Shown: positions 39,502-49,442, numbered from the stretch's first letter. The stretch is 64,000 nucleotides of DNA from Chrysophaeum taylorii (GCA_029834535.1 JAQMWT010000192.1:32007-96006), one strand, 5' to 3'. The notes: generated by a model from the sequence alone, not told the origin. Program-made: numbers and translations.

Positions 39502-40300
39502 GTGATCAAGCTCCCAGCTCTCTTCCTGAAAACGAATTTTTTGCCGCGCCCTCGTGCCGTCGCGCCCTATCTTATCATCAACGCTGATCTGATGTTCACC
39601 GGCGCACCTTCTTTCATTTACCAAGACCGTGCCATTTTTACCTTTGTCGATGATCACACGCGCCGCCGTACGCGTTACTTCGCTCCTCGACACGACGCGC
39701 TCACAAACGCTCGTCAACTCGAGCTTTCCTGTGTACTGTGGTTCGACCCTTTGGCTACCGTATCGCTCTTCTTTACACAGATCGTGACAAATCTCTCATG
39801 GGCCAATTTGAAACCTTCTATCTGAGCAACAACATCGCCATCAAACGCTCTCCCGCTGCCCAGTCCAAACATTCCCATGCGCACGCTTTTTCGGGTGTTG
39901 TGGAACGCTCCCATCGTGCAACTGCAGATATTACTCGAACTCTTTTGGTGCATGCACATCGTCCACCTGATTTTGGCGTTGGGCCGTGGAGACAGCTGGC
40001 TTCATCTCCGAGCGGAGGCCCAACGCCTCCAACCCTGGTTACCTGCCACCTTACGAAATATTACACGAAGCCTTGCCTCGCGTCGATTTTCTTCGTGTTT
40101 GGGGCTGTCCCGCAGCTATTCTCACTGGCGACAAATGGCCTAGCAAAGCCATTACTGGAATTTTCATTGGCTATCCCTCTGCTAGTCCCGGTAATCGCAT
40201 CCTTCTTCAACGCGCTACAGGTCCAGTCATTCACACTTCCATCGATGTTACTTTTCGACGAGAGCTTTGCTTTGCGTAAGTCCCTGTCATCCCAGCCCCT
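39502..40300 (+). pseudogene. copia2 integrase core, frameshifted
   Basis: INADLMFTGAPSFIYQDRAIFTFVDDHTRRRTRYF (to ~39740) is the first part of a copia integrase. After a frameshift it continues with LYTDRDKSLMGQFETFYLSNNIAIKRSPAAQSKHSHAHAFSGVVERSHR (second Asp and catalytic Glu). After another shift it reads LPPYEILHEALPRVDFLRVWGCPA. This is the usual order for Ty1/copia. Confidence 0.8.
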
Positions 40301-40779
40301 TCCTCCTCCCCTAGTGGATTCTCGTTTCCCCGATTTGTTCTACTATGACCCTCGTCTGTCTTCCGCTGTTGCTCCCTTGCCCCCTGTTTTTGATGCTCAG
40401 GAGCCGGCCTTATCGGGACGGATCACCCCAGAAACAATACCAGAACCCTCACTTCCGATGAACCCACTGCCATCAGCGAAAAGTGCACAATCACGTCGAG
40501 CCAAACACAGCCGACCGCGCAAAGTCGACAAAAGCGCACACTACTCTGAAACCACTACAACAGTCACTGAAACCATCAACCCTGGCGTTTTGCCACAACG
40601 CACTGTCGATTCTGTGTCATCTCGTGTCGATTCTGTGTCATCTTGTCATTCCCTGTATGTTAATTATGCTTGCTTTCGTTTGTTAGTTCGTTATGTCTTC
40701 CTTCCCCTCTGTCTCGCCCACACCCTTGTTGATCCCCAGTGTGTCGAAGCCCATCGTGTCCTCTACTCTGCTTCCGAAG

Positions 40780-41789
40780 AAGCCTTTCAATATTCCTACA
40801 TTAATGACGGCGCTATCACTCCCACTCAGTTACGCGAAGCTTTAGCCCATACAAACCCTGAACGTCCTGGCTGGTTACAAGCCATTGCCAAAGAATATCA
40901 TTCCCTCGGTCAGCTCGGTTTCTGGGATGTTGTTCGCGTTCCTTCTACTTTTTCTGGCAACATCTGCACTTTGAAGTGGGTCCTCCGCAAGAAGTATGAA
41001 TCTGGTCGGTTCAAATCGTACAAAGCTCGTCTCGTTGTCCGCGGTTACACCCAGGTTCACGGCATTGACCACCATGACACATATTCTCCTGTCGCCAACA
41101 TAGTCACTATACGCTTCTTTCTCACCTTTGTTGCCGTTCATGACTGGGATTTGCATAAGTTGGATGTCAGCTCTGCTTTCATACAAGCACCGATTGCAGA
41201 AGATATCTATGTCTGGCCACCCGAAGGCTATGCTCCAAGCCAACCCAAAGATGGCTCCAAAATCATTTACAAACTACGTCGCTCTTGGTACGGCTGCAAA
41301 CAAGCTTGTCGAAACTGGTGGCTTTACTTAGAACGCTTCCTTGTCAATGATTGTGGTTTTGTCCGCGGATCTGGTGTCACTTGCTGCTACAAGCTCTTGT
41401 TTGATTCTACTGTCGTTCTGCGCCTTGTTCTCGTTGTTGATGATCACCTTGTGGCCCACCCCCCTCATTGCATTGGCCATTACCACGCTTTCATGCTGCG
41501 TTTCGAAGCTTTCACCGATGTCAACGAACTCGATCTCCAAACTTACGTTGGTCTTCGTATCACGCGTGATCGCGCACGTCGCACGATCGCTATCGACCAA
41601 TCACTTGCTATCCGTGAAATCCTCACAGAACATTGTTTCATCAACAGTAAACCCGGGTTGACTCCCGCTCCGAAAGGTCTTTGTCTTTCTGCGGCTGACT
41701 GTCCTGCAGACGGCTCCCCGATCAACTTTATATGGCTCGCATCCCTTTTCGTCGTATTGTTGGTTGTGTCTTGTTTATTTCTGTTATGA
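40780..41789 (+). CDS. copia2 reverse transcriptase
   Basis: RVT_2: WLQAIAKEYHSLGQLGFWDVV, KWVLRKKYESGRFKSYKARLVVRGYTQ, then HKLDVSSAFIQAPIAEDIYVWPPEG with the first Asp. YKLRRSWYGCKQACRNWW follows, then VLVVDDHLVAH (catalytic DD) and YVGLRITRD. The frame opens upstream at 39738 and runs through spacer sequence before the domain. It ends early at 41789 by frameshift. Confidence 0.88.
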
Positions 41790-42026
41790 CACGCCCCGAC
41801 ATCACTTGGAATGTTAATCAGTGTGCGCGTTTTACGGACAATCCGGTAAGCCACACTGGCACGCCTTAAGTCACACGCTCCGCTACCTCAATGGTACTCA
41901 AGATCTTGCCCTCGTTCTTGTCGCGATTCTAACCTTCGTCTCTGTGGTTATTCCGACTCCAGCTGGGCCGACAACCCTGATGATCGCCATTCTACATCTG
42001 GCTACTGTTTTCTGCTTGGTAACTCC

Positions 42027-42398
42027 ATGATCTGTTATTGCTCACGTTCTCAGTATCTGCTCGCGCGTTCATCTTTTGAAGCCGAGTTGCTCGCTCTTTA
42101 TGTAGCCACTGCTGAACTTTCCTGGCTTCTCAAACTTTTTGACGACTTTGATCTCCCTCGTCACACTGCTCCTATGTATGTCGATAACCGCACCACCGTG
42201 ACCCAAGTCCGCCTTCAATGCATGACTCGCCGTACCCGTCACATTGACATTCGCTTTTATAGCACGGCCGAATATCACCGCAATAACATCATTGACCTCC
42301 AACACATTCCCCGTCTTGACAATCTTAGCGATGTCTTCACCCGCAGTACGGAAGCCCACCCCTTCCTTCGGCTTCGTGCTCGCTATCTCACCTCGTGA
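42027..42398 (+). CDS. copia2 RNase H
   Basis: YCSRSQYLLARSSFEAELLALYVATAEL carries the Glu motif, MYVDNRTTVTQ the Asp motif, and RRTRHIDIRFYSTAEY plus DNLSDVFTRS the final motifs. The first Asp motif (CGYSDSSWADNPDDR) lies just upstream in another frame. Confidence 0.85.
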   Translation: MICYCSRSQYLLARSSFEAELLALYVATAELSWLLKLFDDFDLPRHTAPMYVDNRTTVTQVRLQCMTRRTRHIDIRFYSTAEYHRNNIIDLQHIPRLDNLSDVFTRSTEAHPFLRLRARYLTS

Positions 42399-42562
42399 TT
42401 TATCATGGCATCTCCAGTCATATTATGACGCAATATTCAATAATATTGCCCCTCCTGACGTATTTTCACCTCTCCTGACGTATTTTCACCTCTACGCTTC
42501 TCCTTTTTCTTTTGGCTCCTGGTACTTACTCATTTTTCCTATTTTTGCTTTTCCAGAACCTG

Positions 42563-42658
42563 TGTGAGGAAGCTATGACACTTACCCCTACACCACGTAT
42601 CTAGTATCCCTACGTCATTCCCTTATCGCTAGTCTAACGCCCCATTCCAGTTGTCATA
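42563..42658 (+). repeat. Right LTR of copia2 (96 bp)
   Basis: Pairs with 36461-36556; followed by CACCC, the second target-duplication copy. Confidence 0.88.
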
Positions 42659-42681
42659 CACCCAATCTCCAATAAAATCGC

Positions 42682-42703
42682 TGTGTCGAACACCTTGGCG
42701 CTC
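42682..42703 (+). repeat. First part of the 3' LTR of element A, split by gypsy1
   Basis: TGTGTCGAACACC..GGCGCTC matches the start of 16353-16463. The rest resumes at 53150 after gypsy1 and its GCTC duplication. Confidence 0.75.
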
Positions 42704-43035
42704 TGAGGTGATTTTTCTCAGACACCCGCCCCTCTTGGCCAGGCCAGAGGCCTCAACAACCCTTTCTCCCAACCCGAACCGCGGGTGAAACCACCACACG
42801 CCCGATCTCAGCGAAAACACTCACGCCATCTTGAAATCGGACAATCAAAAGAGGGTAATAGCAAGAAGACAGCAAGAAAGCAATACAAATGCCTGGTACA
42901 TTGGGTTCAGTGGAAGCGCAGGTGAGGATGCCAAGATGACACCCCCCCCATAATTGTAAGGTCAGTACCAGGGCAACAATCAGGGTAAGTCAGGTGGCAG
43001 GCAGGCAAGCGGGGGGAATGGGCGTTGCTGCCACA
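42704..43035 (-). repeat. 3' LTR of gypsy1 (332 bp)
   Basis: On the minus strand begins TGTGGCAGCAACGCCC, preceded by the purine-rich GGGGGCTCC (43036-43044), a likely polypurine tract. Nearly identical to 52815-53145. Confidence 0.9.
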
Positions 43036-43070
43036 GGAGCCCCCTACTTGAGATGAAGTCGTCCTCGGCT

Positions 43071-43457
43071 TCAAGGGTGACGAAGGTCACGCTCACGAAT
43101 GATACGATAAGCTCGGTCAGCTACATCAGCAGGAACTTTGTTGCTGTGGAGGCCGAAGTTACTGACGAGGACATCGATTTCATCCGGGCGAAAATCAGTC
43201 ACACATGGTTCACAGCCCTCCATGATTGGTCGTAGGCGTGTGAAGCTACCTCCGTCAGGGTTCTTGTATTCTGGTCTTAAGCGTCGCTCGGCCAGAGGCT
43301 TAGTAGGATCAAAAACACGAGGATCATCGCGCGGTCCCAAATCGGTATAGTAGTGAAGCGCAACTGTATCATTGTCGTGATCATCTTCTTCATAGACTTC
43401 GGCAACGTAGATACGCTTCTTCCACGCATTGGATCGTCCTTTAACCCTGAAAATCAC
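43071..43457 (-). CDS. gypsy1 extra C-terminal module after integrase
   Basis: About 129 codons: KKRIYVAEVYEEDDHDNDTVALHYYTDLGP..RRLRPEYKNPDGGSFT..CVTDFRPDEIDVLV..VPADVADRAYRIIRERD. The same module follows the integrase of gypsy2 (59868-60356) with strong conservation. It takes the place where many gypsy elements have a chromodomain. The first strands (FVIFRVKGR..KRIYVAEVYE....VALHYY) have a BAH/PWWP-like look, but no family is recognised. Target-site recognition is a guess. It may have been fused in frame to the integrase originally. Confidence 0.6.
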   Translation of the reverse strand: MIFRVKGRSNAWKKRIYVAEVYEEDDHDNDTVALHYYTDLGPRDDPRVFDPTKPLAERRLRPEYKNPDGGSFTRLRPIMEGCEPCVTDFRPDEIDVLVSNFGLHSNKVPADVADRAYRIIRERDLRHP

Positions 43458-43461
43458 GAAC

Positions 43462-44026
43462 TTACCATGTTTGAAACGGTCGCGGTCTGAAGGTAAATGC
43501 AGAGGGGCAAGAAGTGTCGATGGTTGGCACTTTCAAAGGCACAATCTGTTGTACAGATACTACAACCGACTCACCATCATCGTCGTTGACGTCTTGAATT
43601 TCGTAAACGACGGGAGAAATCTTTCTGGTAACTATGTACGGCCCGCGCCAAATGGGCCGTAGCTTGTGGCGCGTCTTAGGCACGAAACGCAGAACATAAT
43701 CACCTGGGGAAAACTGGATGTCAATATGGTGGGCATCATAGTTGAGTTTTTGGCTCCTGTGCTCTGCGGTGAGCTCGTGTACCGAGTCGACTATAAAATT
43801 CAAACTTGTTCTCAAAGTCCGTCAAAATTTGTTGACGTGATTGCGGTAGATCACGCTGTTCACTCGAAAGATTGTAATCGGGTGGTAACAGGGGTTGCTT
43901 GCCAGTGCGCATCATGAAAGGTGAAATCTTAGTTCCCGGAATGTACATCCTATTGTACATGAATGCCTCATATGGGAGGAAATTCGACCAATCTGGCTGA
44001 CGCTGTTCATCGATCGCAGCTCTCAA
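43462..44026 (-). pseudogene. gypsy1 integrase C-terminal part with GPY/F module
   Basis: Two overlapping minus frames: FLPYEAFMYNRMYIPGTKISPFMMRTGKQPLLPPD (43736-44026), then LRFVPKTRHKLRPIWRGPYIVTRKISPVVYEIQD (43462-43815). WRGPY is the GPY/F motif of Ty3/gypsy integrases. Both are separated from the main Pol frame by frameshifts near 44025 and 43800. Confidence 0.85.
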
Positions 44027-47000
44027 GAAGGCTTGATAAATCGGTTGACACGTTCAGTGTGGTTACTCTGAGGGTGATACGGAAGGGTAGTACGATAACG
44101 TACGTTGAATTGACGAACAAAGGTGCGAAATAACCTGTTCGCGAACTCATTTCCATTATCCGTGACTATGCACCGTGGGAGACATCCCTCAAGTAAAATC
44201 TTGTCCATAAACGCGTTCAAAATTGAATAATCATGTTTGGTGTTGATCAGAGCCAATTTCAAGAAATGCGACGCTGCATCGTACATCGCGAGTATGTACG
44301 TGTACAGGTCAGCGCCTCGCAGAGGTCCAATCAGATCCATACCTAGGACATAGCAATCTCCGACGCGATTCGGTTGACAGAGCAAGCCATGACGCTTAGG
44401 CATGGTGGATCGAATCTTCTGGCAAATAATCCAGGCATTGACGAACTCGTTAACTGATGATGAGACGTTTGGCCACCAATACCGTTCTAAGATTTGATTC
44501 GCTGTGGAGTCTCGTCCTACATGGCCTCCGAACAATCCTCGGTGATGCATGGTGATTACACGCTTTCGCATCGACTGAGGGACCACAATAAGACGCTGAG
44601 AATCCGAATCATCGACCTTATACAATACGTTGTTATCAACTTCATACAGTACAGATGACTGCTCGTCTTGATCTTTCTGTTCAGAATCGAAATTTCGTCT
44701 GATGCGCTTGCATGTGTCATCTTCAGCTTGTTCGTTCGCTATCTCATCAAGAGTGATCTCATCCTCCGCTAGATCCGCAAAAGGGAGACGTTCGACGGAG
44801 TCAACTGGCTCAGACTCGTACGAGAATTGAGGCGGTTGTACGTTCTGTCGCGTACTAACTGCTGCCATAGCTGCGGTGGGTCCGCTGTCCGTCGGTATAG
44901 GCATCGTCACCGAAGAGGAGGTGAAACGAGCTGTGCCGGGTACATCGATGGGGATTTCTTGGAAGATCAAATAAGCTTCATTGATCGGTTCCTCGTCTTC
45001 GTCTTTCTCGATCAACTTGTCGATAGGGTTGCGCGACAGACAATCCGGGATGCGCATGCCAGGGGAATTTCCAGGCTTGTATCCGAGCTCCCGGTCGAAC
45101 GCAGCAAGCCACATAGCCCATCGTGCTAACTGTCCAGACGTATGCTTCGAATCCCGAAGAAACGTTAAATTACGATGATCCGTTTCTAATTTCGTCTGAT
45201 GACCTTCGATATAAAATCGGAAATTTTCAAGAGCGGAGAGTACTGCGAGGAGTTCCAAGCGCCGAGGATCATACTTCCTAATCGACTTAGGCACGGTTCG
45301 ACTCCAGTACTCAATAACTCTCTCTTCTATTCTTTCTCTTCCATCGTCGTCGACGACTGGCACCTTTTGAAATAGGTAAGCACCCAACCCATGCGCGGAA
45401 GCATCAGTTCGAATGTAGAAAGGCAGCGAGTAATCAGGATGGTAGACACCCTTCGAAGTGACAATAGCCTCGATGATGGCATCCCAAGCTTCCTGACACT
45501 CTTTCGTCCACTTGAATTTCACGTCCGGCAACGTCAGTTGTCTTAATGGCTGCAGAGCAACTTTCGCAAAATTCCTTACATAACGCCGGCAAAAACTCCC
45601 CATTCCAAGGAAAGACCGCACTTGCTTCTTAGAATCAGCATCCGACAAAGTGCCAGGGACTGGCGTGTGTCTAATGGCTTCTAAAGACCTCGGTGATGGA
45701 AGAAGTCCGTTAGGGGTAGATAAATGACCCAAAAACTCAATGACTTCTTGCATGAAGTGGATCTTCTTGATCTTGGGGCTGTACCCTTTCAAGGCGAGAT
45801 GGGGAATAACTTGCACAAGGCACTGCAAATGATTCTTTGTATCCGCGTGACCGGCGAGAATATCGTCGATATATGCCACGAGATCACGATGTAGCCATTT
45901 CGACAAGTCAGTGTTTAGCTGCTTACAAAATAAACTTCCGGTTGGTTTGACTCCCAAAGGTAGACGCATGTAGCTGTACGCTCCCAGAGGACTAGTGAAG
46001 GTTACCACATCTTGTGCATCTAGCGACAATCGTAAATTGTGATAGCCCCAACGAAGATCCAAACTAGAACGACAGAACTTGCCGATGAGAAACATCAACG
46101 CGTCAGCCATGCTCACACTCGACCAGCTATCATCCTTGGGCAATGCATTGAGGCGCCGTAGGTCGACAGCTGCCCTGTAAGCATTGGAAGTGCCAGGCTC
46201 AGCACCTTTCTTAGGCAACATCAAAATAGGGAAACCCCATGGAGAATTCGCGGGACAAATAACTCCGTCTCGGGTCCATTCTTCAATCTGCACCCGCAAG
46301 CATTCAATCCTTTCTTTCGACAACCGATATGGCGAGAGTTTGACGGGAGTCGGGTTCTCTTCTTTGAACCGGAGCGTCACTTCAGGTGAATCAACAGGTC
46401 TCATCACATCATCGAAAAATGCCCACGAATACGAGATTAGATGCTTCATCATCAACTTCTCGTCATCATCTAAAGCAGGATGCTCTGTAATACCCAATTC
46501 AGTCATCACCTCTTCGACCTGCGCGACGGTCGGAGGGATGACCTGCATGCTCTCCTGATCCGCCAAATGAGGAGGCATCACCGGTAAAGGTTGACCATGT
46601 TCGTCGTGAGGCGCGTCCGCCCACGGAACGTCGTACTTATTAAAATACGCAGGTCGCTCCTTCGCGGTGTCTTCTTCTTCAGCAGTTGTGGAAGGCTGGT
46701 TGTTGGCTTGGTTGCTCTGCACAACAGCAGTGGCAACGATGCCCCCTGCAAAAGATTGAGCCGTCCCAGGCGATGTATCCGAAGGTGTTTGTGGGGTGGT
46801 GGTGGCAGCTGATGGTGCAGGACTCGCAGAAGAGTAGAAGTCATCGGGCGAGATCCATGACACACTTCGAGTGGCAGGGTCGAGCGTTGGAATGCGCGCC
46901 TCGACAGCAAAAGGTGAAAACCGTCGAATATGGTGATCGGGTTGGGCTATCGTAGTCGTCGCAATATTCCGCGACTTACCCAAATTTAGAAGTGAAGGGT

Positions 47001-47148
47001 CAAACGAATTGTGCACTGCTAGCGCGATCCGCGTCATAGTCGCGGGTGGCACCATACTGCCAAGCATCTTCATAGCTGCTGTCTCCGAAACTTTCTCACC
47101 CCATTGCCACGTAGCAGGAAGGGTCACAATTTCCTGGTGCATTGGCAA
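44023..47148 (-). CDS. gypsy1 Pol: methyltransferase motif X, RT, RNase H, integrase
   Basis: 1041 codons. Residues ~10-48 (LPATWQWGEKVSETAAMKML, then GSMVPPATMTRIALAV) are motif X of a C5 methyltransferase. A Pro/Ser/Thr linker leads to the conserved YDVPWADAPHDEHGQPLP. RT follows: SPWGFPILMLPKKG, SSLDLRWGYHNLRL and LVAYIDDILAGH (catalytic YIDD). RNase H: FYIRTDASAHGLGAYLFQ, YDPRRLELLAVLSALENF and ETDHRNLTFL. Integrase HHCC finger: MHHRGLFGGHVGRDS..CQKIRS. The DDE core follows (GMDLIGPL, CIVTDNGNEFAN, YHPQSNHTERVNRF). It is one long open frame apart from the frameshifts at both ends. Confidence 0.93.
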   Translation of the reverse strand: MPMHQEIVTLPATWQWGEKVSETAAMKMLGSMVPPATMTRIALAVHNSFDPSLLNLGKSRNIATTTIAQPDHHIRRFSPFAVEARIPTLDPATRSVSWISPDDFYSSASPAPSAATTTPQTPSDTSPGTAQSFAGGIVATAVVQSNQANNQPSTTAEEEDTAKERPAYFNKYDVPWADAPHDEHGQPLPVMPPHLADQESMQVIPPTVAQVEEVMTELGITEHPALDDDEKLMMKHLISYSWAFFDDVMRPVDSPEVTLRFKEENPTPVKLSPYRLSKERIECLRVQIEEWTRDGVICPANSPWGFPILMLPKKGAEPGTSNAYRAAVDLRRLNALPKDDSWSSVSMADALMFLIGKFCRSSLDLRWGYHNLRLSLDAQDVVTFTSPLGAYSYMRLPLGVKPTGSLFCKQLNTDLSKWLHRDLVAYIDDILAGHADTKNHLQCLVQVIPHLALKGYSPKIKKIHFMQEVIEFLGHLSTPNGLLPSPRSLEAIRHTPVPGTLSDADSKKQVRSFLGMGSFCRRYVRNFAKVALQPLRQLTLPDVKFKWTKECQEAWDAIIEAIVTSKGVYHPDYSLPFYIRTDASAHGLGAYLFQKVPVVDDDGRERIEERVIEYWSRTVPKSIRKYDPRRLELLAVLSALENFRFYIEGHQTKLETDHRNLTFLRDSKHTSGQLARWAMWLAAFDRELGYKPGNSPGMRIPDCLSRNPIDKLIEKDEDEEPINEAYLIFQEIPIDVPGTARFTSSSVTMPIPTDSGPTAAMAAVSTRQNVQPPQFSYESEPVDSVERLPFADLAEDEITLDEIANEQAEDDTCKRIRRNFDSEQKDQDEQSSVLYEVDNNVLYKVDDSDSQRLIVVPQSMRKRVITMHHRGLFGGHVGRDSTANQILERYWWPNVSSSVNEFVNAWIICQKIRSTMPKRHGLLCQPNRVGDCYVLGMDLIGPLRGADLYTYILAMYDAASHFLKLALINTKHDYSILNAFMDKILLEGCLPRCIVTDNGNEFANRLFRTFVRQFNVRYRTTLPYHPQSNHTERVNRFIKPS

Positions 47149-47966
47149 CGTGAGTGGTGCATTGGCAACGTGAGTGGACGGGTGTTCGAGAAACGAGGTC
47201 CCATTTGCAATTTGTTGCGCGTCACAGTGAAGGCGGGGCCGGTAGCCGGGCGCGTAGATGAGAAACTATTCACTACAATGGGCGGGTGACCACCTGTAAA
47301 TCTTAACGCTGGCCCAAGACCGTCCCGTAAATTCGGTGGTACACGCGATAATAACGGCAGTTCCAAGCAAACATTGCAAGCAAGTAGGCGCTTGCGCGAG
47401 CACAGCAATTCTGGTGTGATATTATAAAAATCGACAATGCGCGGCACATAAAATTGGTGATGCACGAAAGGGATCACTGATGGTTCCTGCTCGAGCGTCC
47501 ATCGTCCAATTACATAAGGTGCGTTGCGGCAATGACGCAGGACTCAAGAAGTAAAAGTAGCTCCCTTGCGTGCGTCCCTGTAGTGCAAATTGGCAGTCGA
47601 CCCATAGATACGCGGTGGACTTGCGTGAAAATAAGAGTGCTTCCAAAAATCTGAATGTAAATACGACAACACCAAGTCGTATGTACGACGATGAGATTCC
47701 CCCAACTCGTGCAAAACATAGGGAATCTTCGGAAAATTGAGCTCAAAGGTGGCTCGGGCTTGAGGACAAGCATCCAAAGCCAAGACAATGCGAAATGAAC
47801 TGCCATATAGCTCATTGCATCGCCGGATACCCAACGTTGATCCTCCAGCGCCAGCAAAGTAGACGACGACAAAGGTGTAGGTGATGGGTATCCAAACCAA
47901 GGAGGCGTGCTTAGATAGCAGCTCCTTAGCGGTCGCTTCCATCTCCATTTCTGGTGTTTTTTTCAC
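47040..47966 (-). pseudogene. gypsy1 C5 DNA methyltransferase-like domain
   Basis: Minus-strand: VVVYFAGAGGSTLGI is motif I, the S-adenosylmethionine loop (FAGAGG at 47841-47858). IVLALDACPQARATFELNFP is motif II. YFHASPPRIYGSTAN stands where SPPCQ..S is expected, so the catalytic Cys is replaced by Arg (47610-47618). After an in-frame TGA (47544-47546) the frame continues with WTLEQEPS in place of ENV, LLCSRKRLLACN (motif VIII) and STRPATGPAFTVTRNK (the RP..T motif of the target-recognition end). Motif X is at the start of the Pol frame, displaced by a 20-bp tandem duplication. Upstream, only a TAG at 48015-48017 separates it from the preceding frame. The domain sits between protease and RT and is now inactive. 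Confidence 0.82.
47136..47175. repeat. 20-bp tandem duplication causing a frameshift in the methyltransferase
   Basis: GGTGCATTGGCAACGTGAGT occurs twice in a row (47136-47155 and 47156-47175). Twenty is not a multiple of three. Treating one copy as extra puts motif X in the frame of the upstream methyltransferase motifs. Confidence 0.9.
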
Positions 47967-48014
47967 TTCTTCATCTGGAGGTGGCCCAGTAGGGGGTCTG
48001 TCACTTAAGACATC

Positions 48015-48314
48015 CTACTCGACTTCATTCTCGTCAACAGCAGCCGTGAGAGTCGCATGACAAACGTCCTCAGTAGCTTCTAGCTGCATGTTGACACATC
48101 CTTCATGCGACATGATCTCGCCTTCGACCACCGGGACTTCGGGGTCCATACCAATGGGGTCTTCACCAATGTGCTCCAAGGCCACATGAACTTCGTTGGG
48201 CTCGTCGGCAATACGATGAATAGGAGCCAGGTACGAGGCGGAGATCTGGGAGGAATGACCGATGAGGTCGGAATACTTCACCCTTTTCCAGCGGCACATC
48301 GCACTCCATCTCAA
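48015..48314 (-). CDS. gypsy1 spacer between protease and methyltransferase
   Basis: Acidic stretch (DEPNEVHVALEHIGEDPIGMDPEVPVVEGEI...AAVDENEVE) in the same frame as the methyltransferase, ended by TAG at 48015-48017. No domain recognised. Confidence 0.45.
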   Translation of the reverse strand: MRWSAMCRWKRVKYSDLIGHSSQISASYLAPIHRIADEPNEVHVALEHIGEDPIGMDPEVPVVEGEIMSHEGCVNMQLEATEDVCHATLTAAVDENEVE

Positions 48315-48506
48315 AGAAGTACGGTTGGCTCGGAAGAAGAAATCGAGTACTCGTCACGTACGCAAAATGAGGGATGATATCTTCCTCGTCTGCAGGGCAT
48401 TTAAGTTGGTCTTCCGCTTTTTCAGCAGTCTGATCACCGCGATGAGCATGATGGTGATTCGCCCTGGCACGAATAGAGCGCAGCAGGCTGTCATAACTCC
48501 ACAGTT

Positions 48507-48904
48507 TACCTCACTCCTGCGATCGCTAACCGTTGGTTGCGATGGAGGACGGCGCCTAACACGCTTGCTCACTGCGGCGGCCCCGGCCGTCCCGGAGTGA
48601 GACGGTGCCTGCTCGCCTCCCGGGCTGGCCGGTTAGCACCCGGAAAGTCCGCGCTGGGATGGGGTTCGCTCGGTTGGGCAGAACGCGACGGACAGGTCGA
48701 TTGTTCGTGGACCAACACGTCCGCGGCCTGCGACGCTTTTGCACGACCTCGCACAAGACCGCGCGCAGTGGCGGTACACCATCAACAAGTCCGTCCTCGT
48801 CCCTCGTCTCTGCCCCAACTGCGTGATTTTCCTCTGTGATTCCGCACCGGCTCCTGCCGGTCCGGCCTGGCTCCCATGCTCGGGAGAGGTCTGAAGTTAG
48901 TTAC
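48507..48904 (+). mobile_element. SINE-like retroposon copy in gypsy1
   Basis: Shares its start (TACC..TGCGATCGC..GGTTGCGATGGAGGACGG), CTCCCGGGC.GGCCGGTTAGCA and the end GAGAGGTCTGAAGTTAGTTA with the copies at 9433-9717 and 49643-50021. The middle is divergent. It interrupts the end of the protease. No clear target duplication was found. Confidence 0.6.
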
Positions 48905-49442
48905 CAACTGGCGTCCAAGTTTGGATATTCCCATCTTGTATAGCGAGCTTAGCTGTCGGGAACATCTGCACTACCTGCGGAGTCGCATCGAATGCATCAT
49001 TGTAAAGGACAACTCCATGCTGGTCTTGTGGCGAGGCGGAAGTCCGATTCTTGAGAACTCCGATGGTCACTGCAGAACGCCGGAAAATAGCTCTCTCTGT
49101 TGCATGATCAAAAATCTTACCCAAGAGTCGTAATTCTCGTGCTCCCAATAGTAACTGCCCATTAGTTTGACCAACAAAGAACATGAGCAGTATGGATGTC
49201 GTTGGCACTAAGGAGATCAGGAGAATGACCCTTTCTCGAATAGCAGCTCCCGAACCTCCTGACCCATTCAGAGTACGAATCGTAGGGAGTGGCCGACGAT
49301 AGATGATTTTGCCGTCACGATCAAGTTTGCGATACAAGCGGTGATCGATGTAGGGGGAATCAGCCATGCCATCCAAACCGGCAGCGATGATGGAATATTT
49401 TGAACCATCTAGCGAAGAGACAGCCACAGGCACATACGTCAA
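48897..49442 (-). CDS. gypsy1 retropepsin
   Basis: IIAAGLDGMADSPYIDHRLYRKL holds the presumed active-site Asp (D-G-M-A-D against D-T-G-A-D). IRTLNGSGGSGAA.. and FFVGQTNGQLLLGARELRLLGKI resemble the flap and the (I/L)LG..(L/F) segment. The C-terminal part runs into the SINE-like copy. The active-site Thr/Gly change leaves activity doubtful. Confidence 0.6.
   Translation of the reverse strand: MTYVPVAVSSLDGSKYSIIAAGLDGMADSPYIDHRLYRKLDRDGKIIYRRPLPTIRTLNGSGGSGAAIRERVILLISLVPTTSILLMFFVGQTNGQLLLGARELRLLGKIFDHATERAIFRRSAVTIGVLKNRTSASPQDQHGVVLYNDAFDATPQVVQMFPTAKLAIQDGNIQTWTPVGN

Larger units (their letters stand above)
36461..42658 (+). mobile_element. copia2: Ty1/copia element with 96-bp LTRs
   Basis: LTRs at 36461-36556 and 42563-42658 (GTGAGGAAGCTATGACACTT...CCAGTTGTCATA). 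The 5-bp duplication CACCC flanks the whole (36456-36460 and 42659-42663). TGG directly after the left LTR begins the primer-binding site. Order gag, protease, integrase, RT, RNase H. The integrase is broken by an 841-bp DNA element, and frames change several times. No methyltransferase domain is present here. Confidence 0.9.
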
